Below the pieces are notes generated by a model. It was not told where the DNA came from. It saw only the letters and a program-made list of their open reading frames with translations, and ran no database searches. From NCBI GenBank assembly GCA_903856555.1, contig CAIOCC010000139.1, positions 1 to 10,133 of the forward strand: a stretch of 10,133 bases of DNA, written 5' to 3'. The stretch is from an uncultured Bacteroidota bacterium. Its GTDB lineage: Bacteria > Bacteroidota > Bacteroidia > UBA7662. Positions 1 to 6,580 of the stretch are shown piece by piece (position 1 is the first letter of the stretch; every line of letters starts with the position of its first letter). A program made the position numbers and the translations under genes.

Positions 1-167
1 GGGACTTTGAGGGCAGCGGCTTTGGCGACAACCGGGGCATCCGGGTTGTTGGTTACCACCAAAACAACGCGAATGTTGGGGTGGTTTTTGAAAGCTTGGA
101 TTAGGTTTTGGGCATTGCTTCCTGTCCCGCTGGCCCAGACGGCGAGGCGGGTTAGGGCAGTTGCCAT
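1..167 (-). CDS. purN: Phosphoribosylglycinamide formyltransferase, N-terminal part (runs off window)
   Basis: Only the first 55 codons lie in the window; the rest continues past position 1. The N-terminus reads MATALTRLAVWASGTGSNAQNL and then (I)RVVLVVTNNPDAPVVAKA. The first beta strand followed by the SGTGSNAQN loop is the phosphate-binding signature of GAR transformylase, and VVTNNPDA matches the usual second strand (family knowledge). PurN transfers a formyl group from 10-formyl-tetrahydrofolate to glycinamide ribonucleotide, the third step of purine synthesis, in the cytoplasm. The ATG at 165-167 is preceded closely by AAGGG and places the first strand about 8 residues in, as expected. 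The start lies 16 nt inside the end of the upstream lipoprotein gene, so the two are probably translationally coupled and share a transcript with dnaK. Completeness cannot be judged here. Confidence 0.88.
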   Translation of the reverse strand, partial: MATALTRLAVWASGTGSNAQNLIQAFKNHPNIRVVLVVTNNPDAPVVAKAAALKV

Positions 168-1702
168 ACCCTTGTCAGAAGATTTTGGAGCAGGTTCAGC
201 CGAGAAGCTGCAGGCAACATGCGATGCAGTTCAATGGAGGATAAGGTATAGGTGCTGCCGTTCAAGGAATTCTGCCGAATGACCATGCAGGTTGAGGGGC
301 CCGAGTACAGGGGGAAGGGGGGGGCGGGGTTGTTGTCGTTTCTTAACAACAAATTGATTCGATACAGGGAGGTGGAGGAGGGTCCGGGTTTGAGGGGACG
401 ATTGCCCGACGAAAAGCCCTGATGGGTCAAAGCGGGCAGGGTCCAAGATTGTCCGTTCCATTGCGTGGAGAGGGGCTGTAAGCTGGAGGTATCGGTCAAC
501 AAAAAACTAGAACCTGCCGGGATTTCGGTGACCGAGTCGATGGGGGAGGATTCGTAGGCGGTTGACCAGGCCGGTGTTCCGGCATCGGCTTTTGCTGCTA
601 ACAAAAGATGTCCGCCGCTTTGGAAAAATGATCCCAGGGTTTTGGATGAAAATTGCAGGGCCAACTCAAAATCGGGGGCGATCCATAGGATGCGGCCAAA
701 GCGCGCAAAGATGCGGGCCTGCACTCGTTCGTTCACCGAAAGTTGGGTATAGCGGTTTCCGGATTTTTGGAAGAGGCGCAGCTCGGCGATGCTTGAAACC
801 CCTAGGCTGTTAAGCCAACCCAGGTATCGATTCGATAGGGTATCTGCGTTAAGGTCTGGGTTGGGATCGTTGCCATAGGCATTCACCAAGAGCACCGTGG
901 CCACCGCGGGTCGGACCATGGAAGGCCGACTGGCGACCCAAGAAGAGGGAGCCAAGGACTGATCGATGGCCCGTACATAAAGGCGGTTGGTGTCTCCCAA
1001 AATCAACCCGGCTAGGCGTTTGGTAATTGGCCAATCGGAAGGTCCGGCCAGGACTTGGCAAAGTCCCGAATTGGGTGCCCAGTCCAGAATGCATTCGTTG
1101 TATCGTGCCGGTATGCGCACCGTATCCCCGTTGAGGGTATCGTTGAGGCAGATCTCGTAGTACAAGAGGGTTGAATCGCCGTCGGCGTCACTCCCTTCCC
1201 AGCGATAACCCAAAACCGGAAAGGTCAAAACCGGGAAGGCCCCTGCCAAGGCACTGCCACCATCGGGGTTGTAAACAAAGGAAAGAACGGGGGCTGTGTT
1301 ACGAAGCGGTAAGATCAAGCGGGCCGGCGTTGTGTCGGTCGCGCCTTGGTTATCGGTCGCGCGGATTTCCAGAACAAAGTCCGAGGAGTCAGGGCCAGGA
1401 GGCAGATTGAGCCGAACCAGTGTATCGTTGGCCAAGGTCGTTGTCCATGGCAGATTGCCCAAAGGTTGGGGTCCGACCCGCATTTCGAATTTGGCAACCG
1501 TCCCGTCCGGATCAAGACCCCACCAATGCAGTTGAACGGTGGTGGGCAAGCGATCCGGCCCGCTACGCTGAATGCTATCCACCACGGCATAGGTTTCCGG
1601 GGAAAGATTCGGGCGCAAATCGCCTAACCATTCAGAGCGACACCCTGCCATCATCGCCAAGGCAATGATGGCTAGGATTCGCTGGAGATAGGATGCCGGC
1701 AT
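152..1702 (-). CDS. Large secreted lipoprotein of unknown function (beta-sandwich repeats plus possible GATase-like domain)
   Basis: A 516-aa protein with an ATG start and a lipoprotein signal peptide: Arg8, hydrophobic core to about residue 18, and Cys21 after MMAG as the likely lipidated residue. It is therefore predicted to be anchored in a membrane and to face the periplasm or cell surface. Residues about 50-135 contain LHWWGLDPDGTVAKFEMRV and end in EIRATDNQGATDTTPARL, which looks like an Fn3- or cadherin-like beta-sandwich. Residues about 136-260 repeat the theme with YRWEGSDADGDS and LYVRAIDQS. From about residue 266 (VATVLLVNAYGND) to about 375 there is an alternating strand-helix pattern, including GRILWIAPDFE and FFQSGGHLLLAAK, reminiscent of a Rossmann or class-I glutamine amidotransferase-like fold. 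No Cys-His catalytic pair is evident, so an enzymatic role is not supported. The rest has no recognised motif. It starts 5 nt after dnaK stops. The family is not recognised by name and the domain calls are inference. Confidence 0.8.
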   Translation of the reverse strand: MPASYLQRILAIIALAMMAGCRSEWLGDLRPNLSPETYAVVDSIQRSGPDRLPTTVQLHWWGLDPDGTVAKFEMRVGPQPLGNLPWTTTLANDTLVRLNLPPGPDSSDFVLEIRATDNQGATDTTPARLILPLRNTAPVLSFVYNPDGGSALAGAFPVLTFPVLGYRWEGSDADGDSTLLYYEICLNDTLNGDTVRIPARYNECILDWAPNSGLCQVLAGPSDWPITKRLAGLILGDTNRLYVRAIDQSLAPSSWVASRPSMVRPAVATVLLVNAYGNDPNPDLNADTLSNRYLGWLNSLGVSSIAELRLFQKSGNRYTQLSVNERVQARIFARFGRILWIAPDFELALQFSSKTLGSFFQSGGHLLLAAKADAGTPAWSTAYESSPIDSVTEIPAGSSFLLTDTSSLQPLSTQWNGQSWTLPALTHQGFSSGNRPLKPGPSSTSLYRINLLLRNDNNPAPPFPLYSGPSTCMVIRQNSLNGSTYTLSSIELHRMLPAASRLNLLQNLLTRVWQLP

Positions 1703-1704
1703 CC
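1691..1704. repeat. 14-bp perfect palindrome over the lipoprotein start codon
   Basis: GGATGCCGGCATCC reads the same on both strands and contains the ATG of the lipoprotein gene (1700-1702 on the minus strand). In mRNA it could fold only as a very tight hairpin, or pair between two transcripts. A palindrome of this length is expected by chance roughly once per 10-20 kb, so a function is not established. Confidence 0.5.
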
Positions 1705-1707
1705 GTT

Positions 1708-3612
1708 TTATTTAACTTCTTCGTAATCGACGTCGGTGACATCCTCGGCGGAGCCGGCGCTGTTGTTGGACCCGGTGTTGCCGTCGGTCTGGGTTTCGCC
1801 CTGACCTTGTTGGCTGGCCTGGTACATATCGGCCGAGGCCGCTTCCCATTGTTTGTTGAGCTCAGCGGTTGCGGTGGTGATGGCGGCTAAATCCTTGGAA
1901 GCGTGCGCGGTCTGCAAGGTTTGGAGGGCTGACTCGATGGCGCTGCGTTTTTCGGCAGGAATCTTGTCGCCATAATCCTTGAGCTGTTTCTGGGTGGAGA
2001 AAATCAGTGAATCGGCGGCGTTAATGGTTTCGGCTTCCTGCTTGCGTTGTTCGTCGGAACTGGCGTTGGCAGCAGCCTCTTGCTTCATGCGTTCGATTTC
2101 TTCTTTGCTAAGTCCGGACGATGCTTCGATACGGATTTTTTGTTCTTTTCCAGAGGCTTTGTCTTTGGCCGATACGTTGAGAATACCGTTGGCATCGATG
2201 TCAAAGGTGACCTCAATTTGTGGAACACCGCGAGGGGCGGGCGGAATACCATCCAAGTGAAAGCGGCCAATGGTTTTGTTGTCGGCCGCCATAGGGCGCT
2301 CGCCTTGCAATACATGAATTTCGACCGATGGTTGGGAATCAGCGGCGGTTGAAAAGACCTGGCTTTTTTTGGAGGGAATGGTGGTATTGGACTCAATGAG
2401 TCGGGTCATAACATTTCCCATTGTTTCGATACCCAGCGAAAGCGGGGTGACATCCAACAGGAGAACGCCCTCTACATCCCCCGTCAAAACACCACCTTGA
2501 ATGGCGGCGCCTACGGCGACCACTTCGTCCGGATTCACACCTTTGGAGGGCTTCTTTCCAAAGAAAGACTCGACCACCTCCTGAATTTTGGGGATACGGG
2601 TTGAACCGCCTACCAAAATCACTTCGTCAATATCCGAGGTGGAATAGCCCGAATCTTTAATGGCTTGTTTGCAGGGTTCCAAAGTTCGTTGAATCAAGGA
2701 ATCGGCCAATTGTTCGAATTTGGCACGGGTTAGTTTGCGAACCAAGTGCTTGGGTACATTGTCAACCACCGTGATATACGGGAGATTGATCTCGGATTCC
2801 GATGAAGAAGAAAGTTCAATCTTGGCTTTTTCGGCGGCTTCCTTGAGGCGTTGCAAGGCCATCGGGTCTCTGGTCAAGTCCATGCCTTCATCGGCTTTGA
2901 ACTCATCGGCCATCCACTGAATAATCACCTGATCAAAGTCGTCACCGCCCAAATGGGTATCTCCGTTGGTGGATTTGACTTCAAATACGCCGTCACCCAA
3001 TTCCAAAATGGAAACATCAAAGGTTCCACCGCCCAAGTCAAAGACGGCGACCTTGAGGTCGGAGGTTTTTTTGTCAAGACCGTAGGCCAAAGCGGCTGCG
3101 GTTGGTTCGTTAACGATACGGGCGACCTTGAGGCCTGCGATTTCTCCGGCTTCTTTGGTGGCTTGGCGCTGTGCATCGTTGAAGTAGGCCGGAACGGTGA
3201 TAACGGCTTCGTTCACTTCATAACCTAGGTAGTCCTCGGCCGTTTTCTTCATCTTTTGAAGGGTCATGGCCGAAATTTCCTGAGGGGTGTACAGTTTGTC
3301 GTCAATTTTGACGCGAGGGGTGTCGTTATCCCCTTTGGTCACGGCGTAAGCAACATATCTTAATTCTTCGCTGACTTCCGAGTGTTTGCGCCCCATAAAG
3401 CGCTTGATGGATGCAATGGTTTTTTCGGGGTTGGTGATGGCCTGGCGCTTGGCAGGATCCCCGACCTTAATTTCTCCGTTCGCCAAAAAGGCGACGATGG
3501 ACGGGGTCGTGCGGCGACCTTCGCTGTTGGGAATAACAACGTATTCGTTGCCTTCCATAACGGATACACACGAGTTGGTGGTTCCGAGGTCAATGCCGAT
3601 GATCTTTTTCAT
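1708..3612 (-). CDS. dnaK: Molecular chaperone DnaK (Hsp70)
   Basis: A 634-aa protein, close to the usual DnaK length of about 638. The nucleotide-binding domain spans about residues 1-385: phosphate-1 motif IGIDLGTTNS (5-14), AVITVPAYFNDAQRQAT (136-152), VNEPTAAALAYGLD (167-180), phosphate-2 motif FDLGGGTFDVSI (191-202) and the adenosine motif ILVGGSTRIPKIQ (332-344). The hydrophobic interdomain linker VLLLDVTPLS is at 383-392. The substrate-binding beta domain follows, and then the helical lid from about 505. The disordered Gln/Gly/Ser-rich tail ends in DVTDVDYEEVK, the conserved C-terminal motif. DnaK binds exposed hydrophobic peptides in the cytoplasm in an ATP cycle driven by DnaJ and GrpE; neither gene is adjacent. 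The gene has an ATG start after a 135-bp intergenic region that probably carries its promoter. An unrelated lipoprotein gene follows 5 nt after the stop. No frameshift or missing key motif is seen. Confidence 0.99.
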   Translation of the reverse strand: MKKIIGIDLGTTNSCVSVMEGNEYVVIPNSEGRRTTPSIVAFLANGEIKVGDPAKRQAITNPEKTIASIKRFMGRKHSEVSEELRYVAYAVTKGDNDTPRVKIDDKLYTPQEISAMTLQKMKKTAEDYLGYEVNEAVITVPAYFNDAQRQATKEAGEIAGLKVARIVNEPTAAALAYGLDKKTSDLKVAVFDLGGGTFDVSILELGDGVFEVKSTNGDTHLGGDDFDQVIIQWMADEFKADEGMDLTRDPMALQRLKEAAEKAKIELSSSSESEINLPYITVVDNVPKHLVRKLTRAKFEQLADSLIQRTLEPCKQAIKDSGYSTSDIDEVILVGGSTRIPKIQEVVESFFGKKPSKGVNPDEVVAVGAAIQGGVLTGDVEGVLLLDVTPLSLGIETMGNVMTRLIESNTTIPSKKSQVFSTAADSQPSVEIHVLQGERPMAADNKTIGRFHLDGIPPAPRGVPQIEVTFDIDANGILNVSAKDKASGKEQKIRIEASSGLSKEEIERMKQEAAANASSDEQRKQEAETINAADSLIFSTQKQLKDYGDKIPAEKRSAIESALQTLQTAHASKDLAAITTATAELNKQWEAASADMYQASQQGQGETQTDGNTGSNNSAGSAEDVTDVDYEEVK

Positions 3613-3747
3613 AGGATTCGCTTAAGTTTTCCCCTCTTCATTCAAGAACAATGCCAAATCAGTCTTGGGCCGATAAAAAGGGCAATACGCGACATTTTGG
3701 CAGTTACCCAGGTCAATAGGTCCCCATTAGGCCTCAAGCCAGGGCAA
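3613..3747 (-). promoter_or_regulatory. Intergenic region upstream of dnaK with candidate promoter elements
   Basis: This 135-bp gap separates the DUF4249-like gene from dnaK and should hold the dnaK promoter. Two overlapping candidates are visible on the minus strand, both weak. One is Bacteroidota-like: TTG at 3683-3685, a 20-bp spacer, and CTGATTTG at 3655-3662, compared with the TTG and TAnnTTTG consensus. The other is sigma-54-like: TTGGCATTGTTCTTGAA at 3641-3657, with a correct GG-to-G spacing but GA instead of the near-invariant GC in the -12 element. A 7-bp inverted repeat (TTTGGCA at 3696-3702 and TGCCAAA at 3652-3658, about 44 bp centre to centre) overlaps both. No CIRCE element (TTAGCACTC-N9-GAGTGCTAA) is present. 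No terminator with a T-run is seen after the upstream gene, so read-through is possible. Confidence 0.35.
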
Positions 3748-4896
3748 TTATGGCTGAAAGTTGAGGTCCGGATACTTCAAACGAAGGCTGTCGGTGCCGA
3801 TTCCCCCTAAGGCCTGACGATAGAATCGACTGCTGAAGGGATACCCCGGGTTTTGGGCATCCGTGATAGGATCCGGCCACTCCCGCCGACCGGCGAAGAG
3901 TCCTAAACCATTGTTGATATTGGTATAGGAGGGTTTTACGTCCGACATGGATGGGCTGGAATTGGTGACCTCCAGATAAGTGCCAAATGGCTCGTCCAGC
4001 CAGTAGAAATGAAAGAGGGTGCCCCGCAGTCGCCGATGGGTTCTGGGTTCTTTGGCCAAGGAGGCATTGAGCAACGAAAAAAGATTTTTACCAAAAACCC
4101 TCGTTACCAAACCAAGGCCAGGGTTGAGGCCGTTGGTGGTGATGGGCCATTCGATGGAACGAAGGCGAAGCCCCGGCGTGTCAGGATGGGGGGGTGGGCC
4201 GGGAGGCACCGAATCGGCACACCATTCGTCGTAATAGGCTCGAATGCCAAAATTATAGCGGGAGGTGTTGACTGGTAGGGTAAAGGCCACTTGATGCCCC
4301 TGGTTCGCGCTCCAATTGAGTCCGCCAAAATTGGGAGGGAGGTTTCCGCCGGGGGGGAGCCCACCGGGCAGGGAATTGTTACGTCCGATGGGGAAGAGGG
4401 ATGCATTCAGCGATTGACCACCGGGTGTCAGAATGCGAAGGCGATGTTCAGCGCTGCTGTCCAAACGGGGTTGGCCCGCGACCAATGGGGAAGAAAAGCG
4501 GTAAAGGCGCAAGGTATCCGGAAATAGGCCCCCTCCACCGCTTAGGACCGTATCCATCGGTGTGCAGGCCAGGCTGTCACGCAATACCCCATTTTTCCAG
4601 ATCTCAATCCAAACCCTGGTGCGACTGGGATCGTGGTACAAGGAGTCACGGATGGCCGATACCACCAGCGCATTGCGGGTTGGATCCAGGAAGGCTTTGT
4701 GGATGCGCAGGTAATGAACCGGCTGATTGGGGTCCACCAGGCAGGTCACGATGGTTTGTTCCTTCCAGGGGGCGTTCACGTCCACGTCGGTGCTGCAGGA
4801 GGAGACCAAGAGTCCCATCAACAGGGCGAAGAAGGCTAGAGGTCTGGGTTGGAAGCCAGAAAGACGCAAGGCAGTAAGAGAGTCAAAAAAGTTCAA
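3748..4896 (-). CDS. Secreted lipoprotein, DUF4249-like, unknown function
   Basis: A 382-aa protein with a lipoprotein signal peptide: Arg11 and Arg18, hydrophobic LAFFALLMGLLVSS, then lipidation Cys34 (lipobox VSSC). Mature features include STDVDVNAPWKE just after the cysteine, the strand-rich TIVTCLVDPNQPVHYLRIHKAF (about 48-69), a Pro/Gly-rich loop around LPGGLPPGGNLPPNFGG, and near the C-terminus YLEVTNSS followed by PSYTNINNGLGLFAGR. The YTNI-NG-G-F pattern and overall plan resemble Bacteroidota DUF4249-type outer-membrane lipoproteins, whose role is unknown; family membership is a recollection, not a search result. No ATG or GTG can give the full signal peptide. The start is TTG at 4896 or TTG at 4869, which would give MRLSGFQPRPLAFF and a more standard 25-residue signal peptide. 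The gene is divergent from panB and lies 135 bp upstream of dnaK. Confidence 0.8.
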   Translation of the reverse strand: MNFFDSLTALRLSGFQPRPLAFFALLMGLLVSSCSTDVDVNAPWKEQTIVTCLVDPNQPVHYLRIHKAFLDPTRNALVVSAIRDSLYHDPSRTRVWIEIWKNGVLRDSLACTPMDTVLSGGGGLFPDTLRLYRFSSPLVAGQPRLDSSAEHRLRILTPGGQSLNASLFPIGRNNSLPGGLPPGGNLPPNFGGLNWSANQGHQVAFTLPVNTSRYNFGIRAYYDEWCADSVPPGPPPHPDTPGLRLRSIEWPITTNGLNPGLGLVTRVFGKNLFSLLNASLAKEPRTHRRLRGTLFHFYWLDEPFGTYLEVTNSSPSMSDVKPSYTNINNGLGLFAGRREWPDPITDAQNPGYPFSSRFYRQALGGIGTDSLRLKYPDLNFQP

Positions 4897-5009
4897 GGCA
4901 GAAAATTGGTGGACAAGGGGCTAAATTAAGGTGTATTTTGTGCCCTGAACGTTGGAGTTCCTTGTTTTTTGAAGGATTCCGGATTTTTATGAGACTTTAA
5001 TTCCAAAGC
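4897..5009. promoter_or_regulatory. Divergent promoter region between DUF4249-like gene and panB
   Basis: This 113-bp AT-richer gap lies between two genes transcribed away from each other, so it should contain both promoters. On the minus strand, TAATTTAG (complement of 4921-4928) matches 7 of 8 positions of the Bacteroidota -7 consensus TAnnTTTG. It lies 24 nt before the TTG start of the lipoprotein gene, but no clear -33 TTG is found at the right distance. On the plus strand, GTATTTTG (4933-4940) and TTTTTTG (4965-4971) are only loose -7 candidates. No Shine-Dalgarno is visible before panB; its leader is A/T-rich, as is common in this phylum. Confidence 0.35.
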
Positions 5010-5825
5010 ATGTCCGTACACGGCGAAGTCAAGCGGGTTACAACCCATACCCTGGCCGAAATGAAGGAGGCCGGCGAAAAAATCGCCATGTTGACGGCGT
5101 ATGATTTTACGATGGCCCGGATTCTGGATCGCTCCGGGGTGGATGTCCTCTTGGTGGGGGATTCCGCATCGAATGTCATGGCCGGACACGAAACCACCCT
5201 GCCGATCACCTTGGATCAAATGATCTACCATGCATCATCGGTGGTCAGGGCGGTTCAGCGGGCGTTGGTGGTCGTGGATTTGCCGTTTGGCTCCTACCAA
5301 GGCAATTCCAAAGAGGCTTTGCAATCCACCATTCGTATCATGAAAGAAGCGGGTGCCCATGCGGTCAAGTTGGAAGGGGGGCGCGAGGTGGTTGAATCCG
5401 TAGTCCGTATTCTGACAGCCGGGGTCCCGGTGATGGGGCATTTGGGTTTAACCCCCCAATCCATCTACAAATTTGGAACCTATTCGGTGAGGGCCCGCGA
5501 AGAACAGGAGGCCGAACGCCTTTTGGAAGATGCCGTGGCCTTGCAAGAGGCCGGTTGTTTTGGGTTGGTGCTCGAGAAAATCCCTTCCAAACTCGCCCAA
5601 AAAGTGGCGTCCACCTTGAGCATTCCTGTCATTGGCATTGGCGCTGGATCGGGGGTGGATGGGCAGGTCCTGGTGATGCACGATATGCTGGGTTTGAACA
5701 GCGAGTTTTCACCCCGATTTCTCAGACGTTACCTTCAATTGGATGGTCTGGTCACCGAAGCGGTACAGGCCTATATCCGCGATGTACGTTCGGGTGACTT
5801 CCCTTCACCTGCCGAACAATACTAA
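5010..5825 (+). CDS. panB: 3-methyl-2-oxobutanoate hydroxymethyltransferase (ketopantoate hydroxymethyltransferase)
   Basis: A 271-aa protein of standard family length. It transfers a hydroxymethyl group from 5,10-methylene-tetrahydrofolate to 3-methyl-2-oxobutanoate, giving ketopantoate, the first committed step to pantothenate and CoA, in the cytoplasm. Motifs in order along the TIM barrel: MLTAYDFTMARILD (27-40); GDSASNVMAGHETTLPIT (50-67) with metal ligand Asp51; VVVDLPFGSYQ (87-97) with Asp90; KLEGG (120-124) with Lys120 and Glu122; GHLGLTPQS (143-151); VLEKIP (187-192) with catalytic Glu189; PVIGIGAGSGVDGQVLVMHDMLG (206-228); and the C-terminal FSPRFLRRY. All expected active-site residues are present. 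The ATG at 5010 is the natural start; no Shine-Dalgarno is seen. No other pantothenate gene (panC, panD) is adjacent. The pseudouridine synthase gene follows 47 bp downstream on the same strand. Confidence 0.98.
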   Translation: MSVHGEVKRVTTHTLAEMKEAGEKIAMLTAYDFTMARILDRSGVDVLLVGDSASNVMAGHETTLPITLDQMIYHASSVVRAVQRALVVVDLPFGSYQGNSKEALQSTIRIMKEAGAHAVKLEGGREVVESVVRILTAGVPVMGHLGLTPQSIYKFGTYSVRAREEQEAERLLEDAVALQEAGCFGLVLEKIPSKLAQKVASTLSIPVIGIGAGSGVDGQVLVMHDMLGLNSEFSPRFLRRYLQLDGLVTEAVQAYIRDVRSGDFPSPAEQY

Positions 5826-5872
5826 ATCTCTTTCGAATTCCTTCGGAATTTCAAAACCCCCACCACTCTCCC

Positions 5873-6580
5873 ATGCATTGGCATATTTTGTTTGAAGACA
5901 ATCATTTAATTGCGGTTTTCAAACCCGCTGGCATGCTCACTCAGCCGGATCCCGGGGGAGACCCGGATCTTTTTTCGCTGGTGCGCGAAGACTTGGCGAT
6001 TCGTCACCAAAAAAAAGGCGAGGCCTTTATGGGGGTGGTGCATCGAATCGACCGACCGGTTTCGGGATTGGTGCTTTTTGCCAAGACCTCCAAGGCTCTT
6101 GAAAGAATGAACAAACTTTTTCGTGAGCGTCTGGTACGTAAAACATACCTGGCATTGGTTCGGGACAAAGTCAACCGGGAAACCGGGACCCTCAAGCATT
6201 TTCTCAAAAAGAACCACGAAAAAAACCGAGTGCAGGCCCACGATTACGAAGTTCGGGACTCCAAAGAAGCGGTTCTGGACTACACCCTCTTGGCCCATTT
6301 GCGTGGGCAGTCTCTACTCAAAGTCCACCCCCTCACCGGGCGGCCCCACCAGATCCGAGCCCAATTGGCGGCGATGGGGCATCCGATTGCGGGGGATGTC
6401 AAATACGGGTACCCTGTCGCCCTCAAGGATCATTCCATCGCCCTGCATTCGTACGGTTTGGCCTTTGAGCATCCCGTTGGGGGTCAGCCTATGTATTTAT
6501 TCTGTCCTTTGCCGGCCCTACCGTTGTGGAAAGAATCAAGCCAAGTGCTTGATAGCCTCCCGGCGGGTGAGCGCAGGTAA
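5873..6580 (+). CDS. RluA-family RNA pseudouridine synthase, stand-alone catalytic domain
   Basis: A 235-aa enzyme consisting of just the RluA/RsuA-type catalytic domain. It opens directly with ILFEDNHLIAVFKPAGML (5-22), without an N-terminal S4 RNA-binding domain. The catalytic motif HRIDRPVSG (57-65) carries the nucleophilic Asp60. It is followed by FAKTSKALERMNKLFRERLVRKTYLALV, where Tyr92 is the conserved active-site tyrosine, and later KVHPLTGRPHQIRAQLAAMGHPIAGDVKYG (150-179), the conserved Arg-containing motif III. It converts uridine to pseudouridine in rRNA or tRNA; the exact target (RluA, RluC, RluD or TruC type) cannot be told from sequence alone. The ATG at 5873 has no Shine-Dalgarno and follows panB by 47 bp, so the two may share a transcript. 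The last 45 bp overlap the end of alkD on the opposite strand. Confidence 0.93.
   Translation: MHWHILFEDNHLIAVFKPAGMLTQPDPGGDPDLFSLVREDLAIRHQKKGEAFMGVVHRIDRPVSGLVLFAKTSKALERMNKLFRERLVRKTYLALVRDKVNRETGTLKHFLKKNHEKNRVQAHDYEVRDSKEAVLDYTLLAHLRGQSLLKVHPLTGRPHQIRAQLAAMGHPIAGDVKYGYPVALKDHSIALHSYGLAFEHPVGGQPMYLFCPLPALPLWKESSQVLDSLPAGERR

Noticed and set aside
3613..3747. CIRCE/HrcA operator upstream of dnaK
   Set aside because: No TTAGCACTC-N9-GAGTGCTAA-like repeat is present in the 135-bp gap.
3382..3810. Plus-strand open frame of 142 codons across the dnaK start and its upstream gap
   Set aside because: It is antisense to a certain dnaK, shows no recognisable motif, and its composition follows the complement of dnaK codons.
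4401..4877. Plus-strand open frame of 158 codons opposite the DUF4249-like gene
   Set aside because: The predicted protein is Arg/Pro/Gly/Cys-rich and low in hydrophobic structure, typical of an antisense shadow in moderately GC-rich DNA; the opposite frame has a clear lipoprotein signal.
5835..5851. Stem-loop GAATTCC-TTC-GGAATTT between panB and the pseudouridine synthase gene, considered as a terminator
   Set aside because: The stem is short and A/T-rich and is followed by CAAAACCCC rather than a T-run, so it does not look like an intrinsic terminator.
5906..6298. Minus-strand open frame of 130 codons opposite the pseudouridine synthase
   Set aside because: It lies fully antisense to the catalytic domain with the HRIDRPVSG motif and has no independent support.
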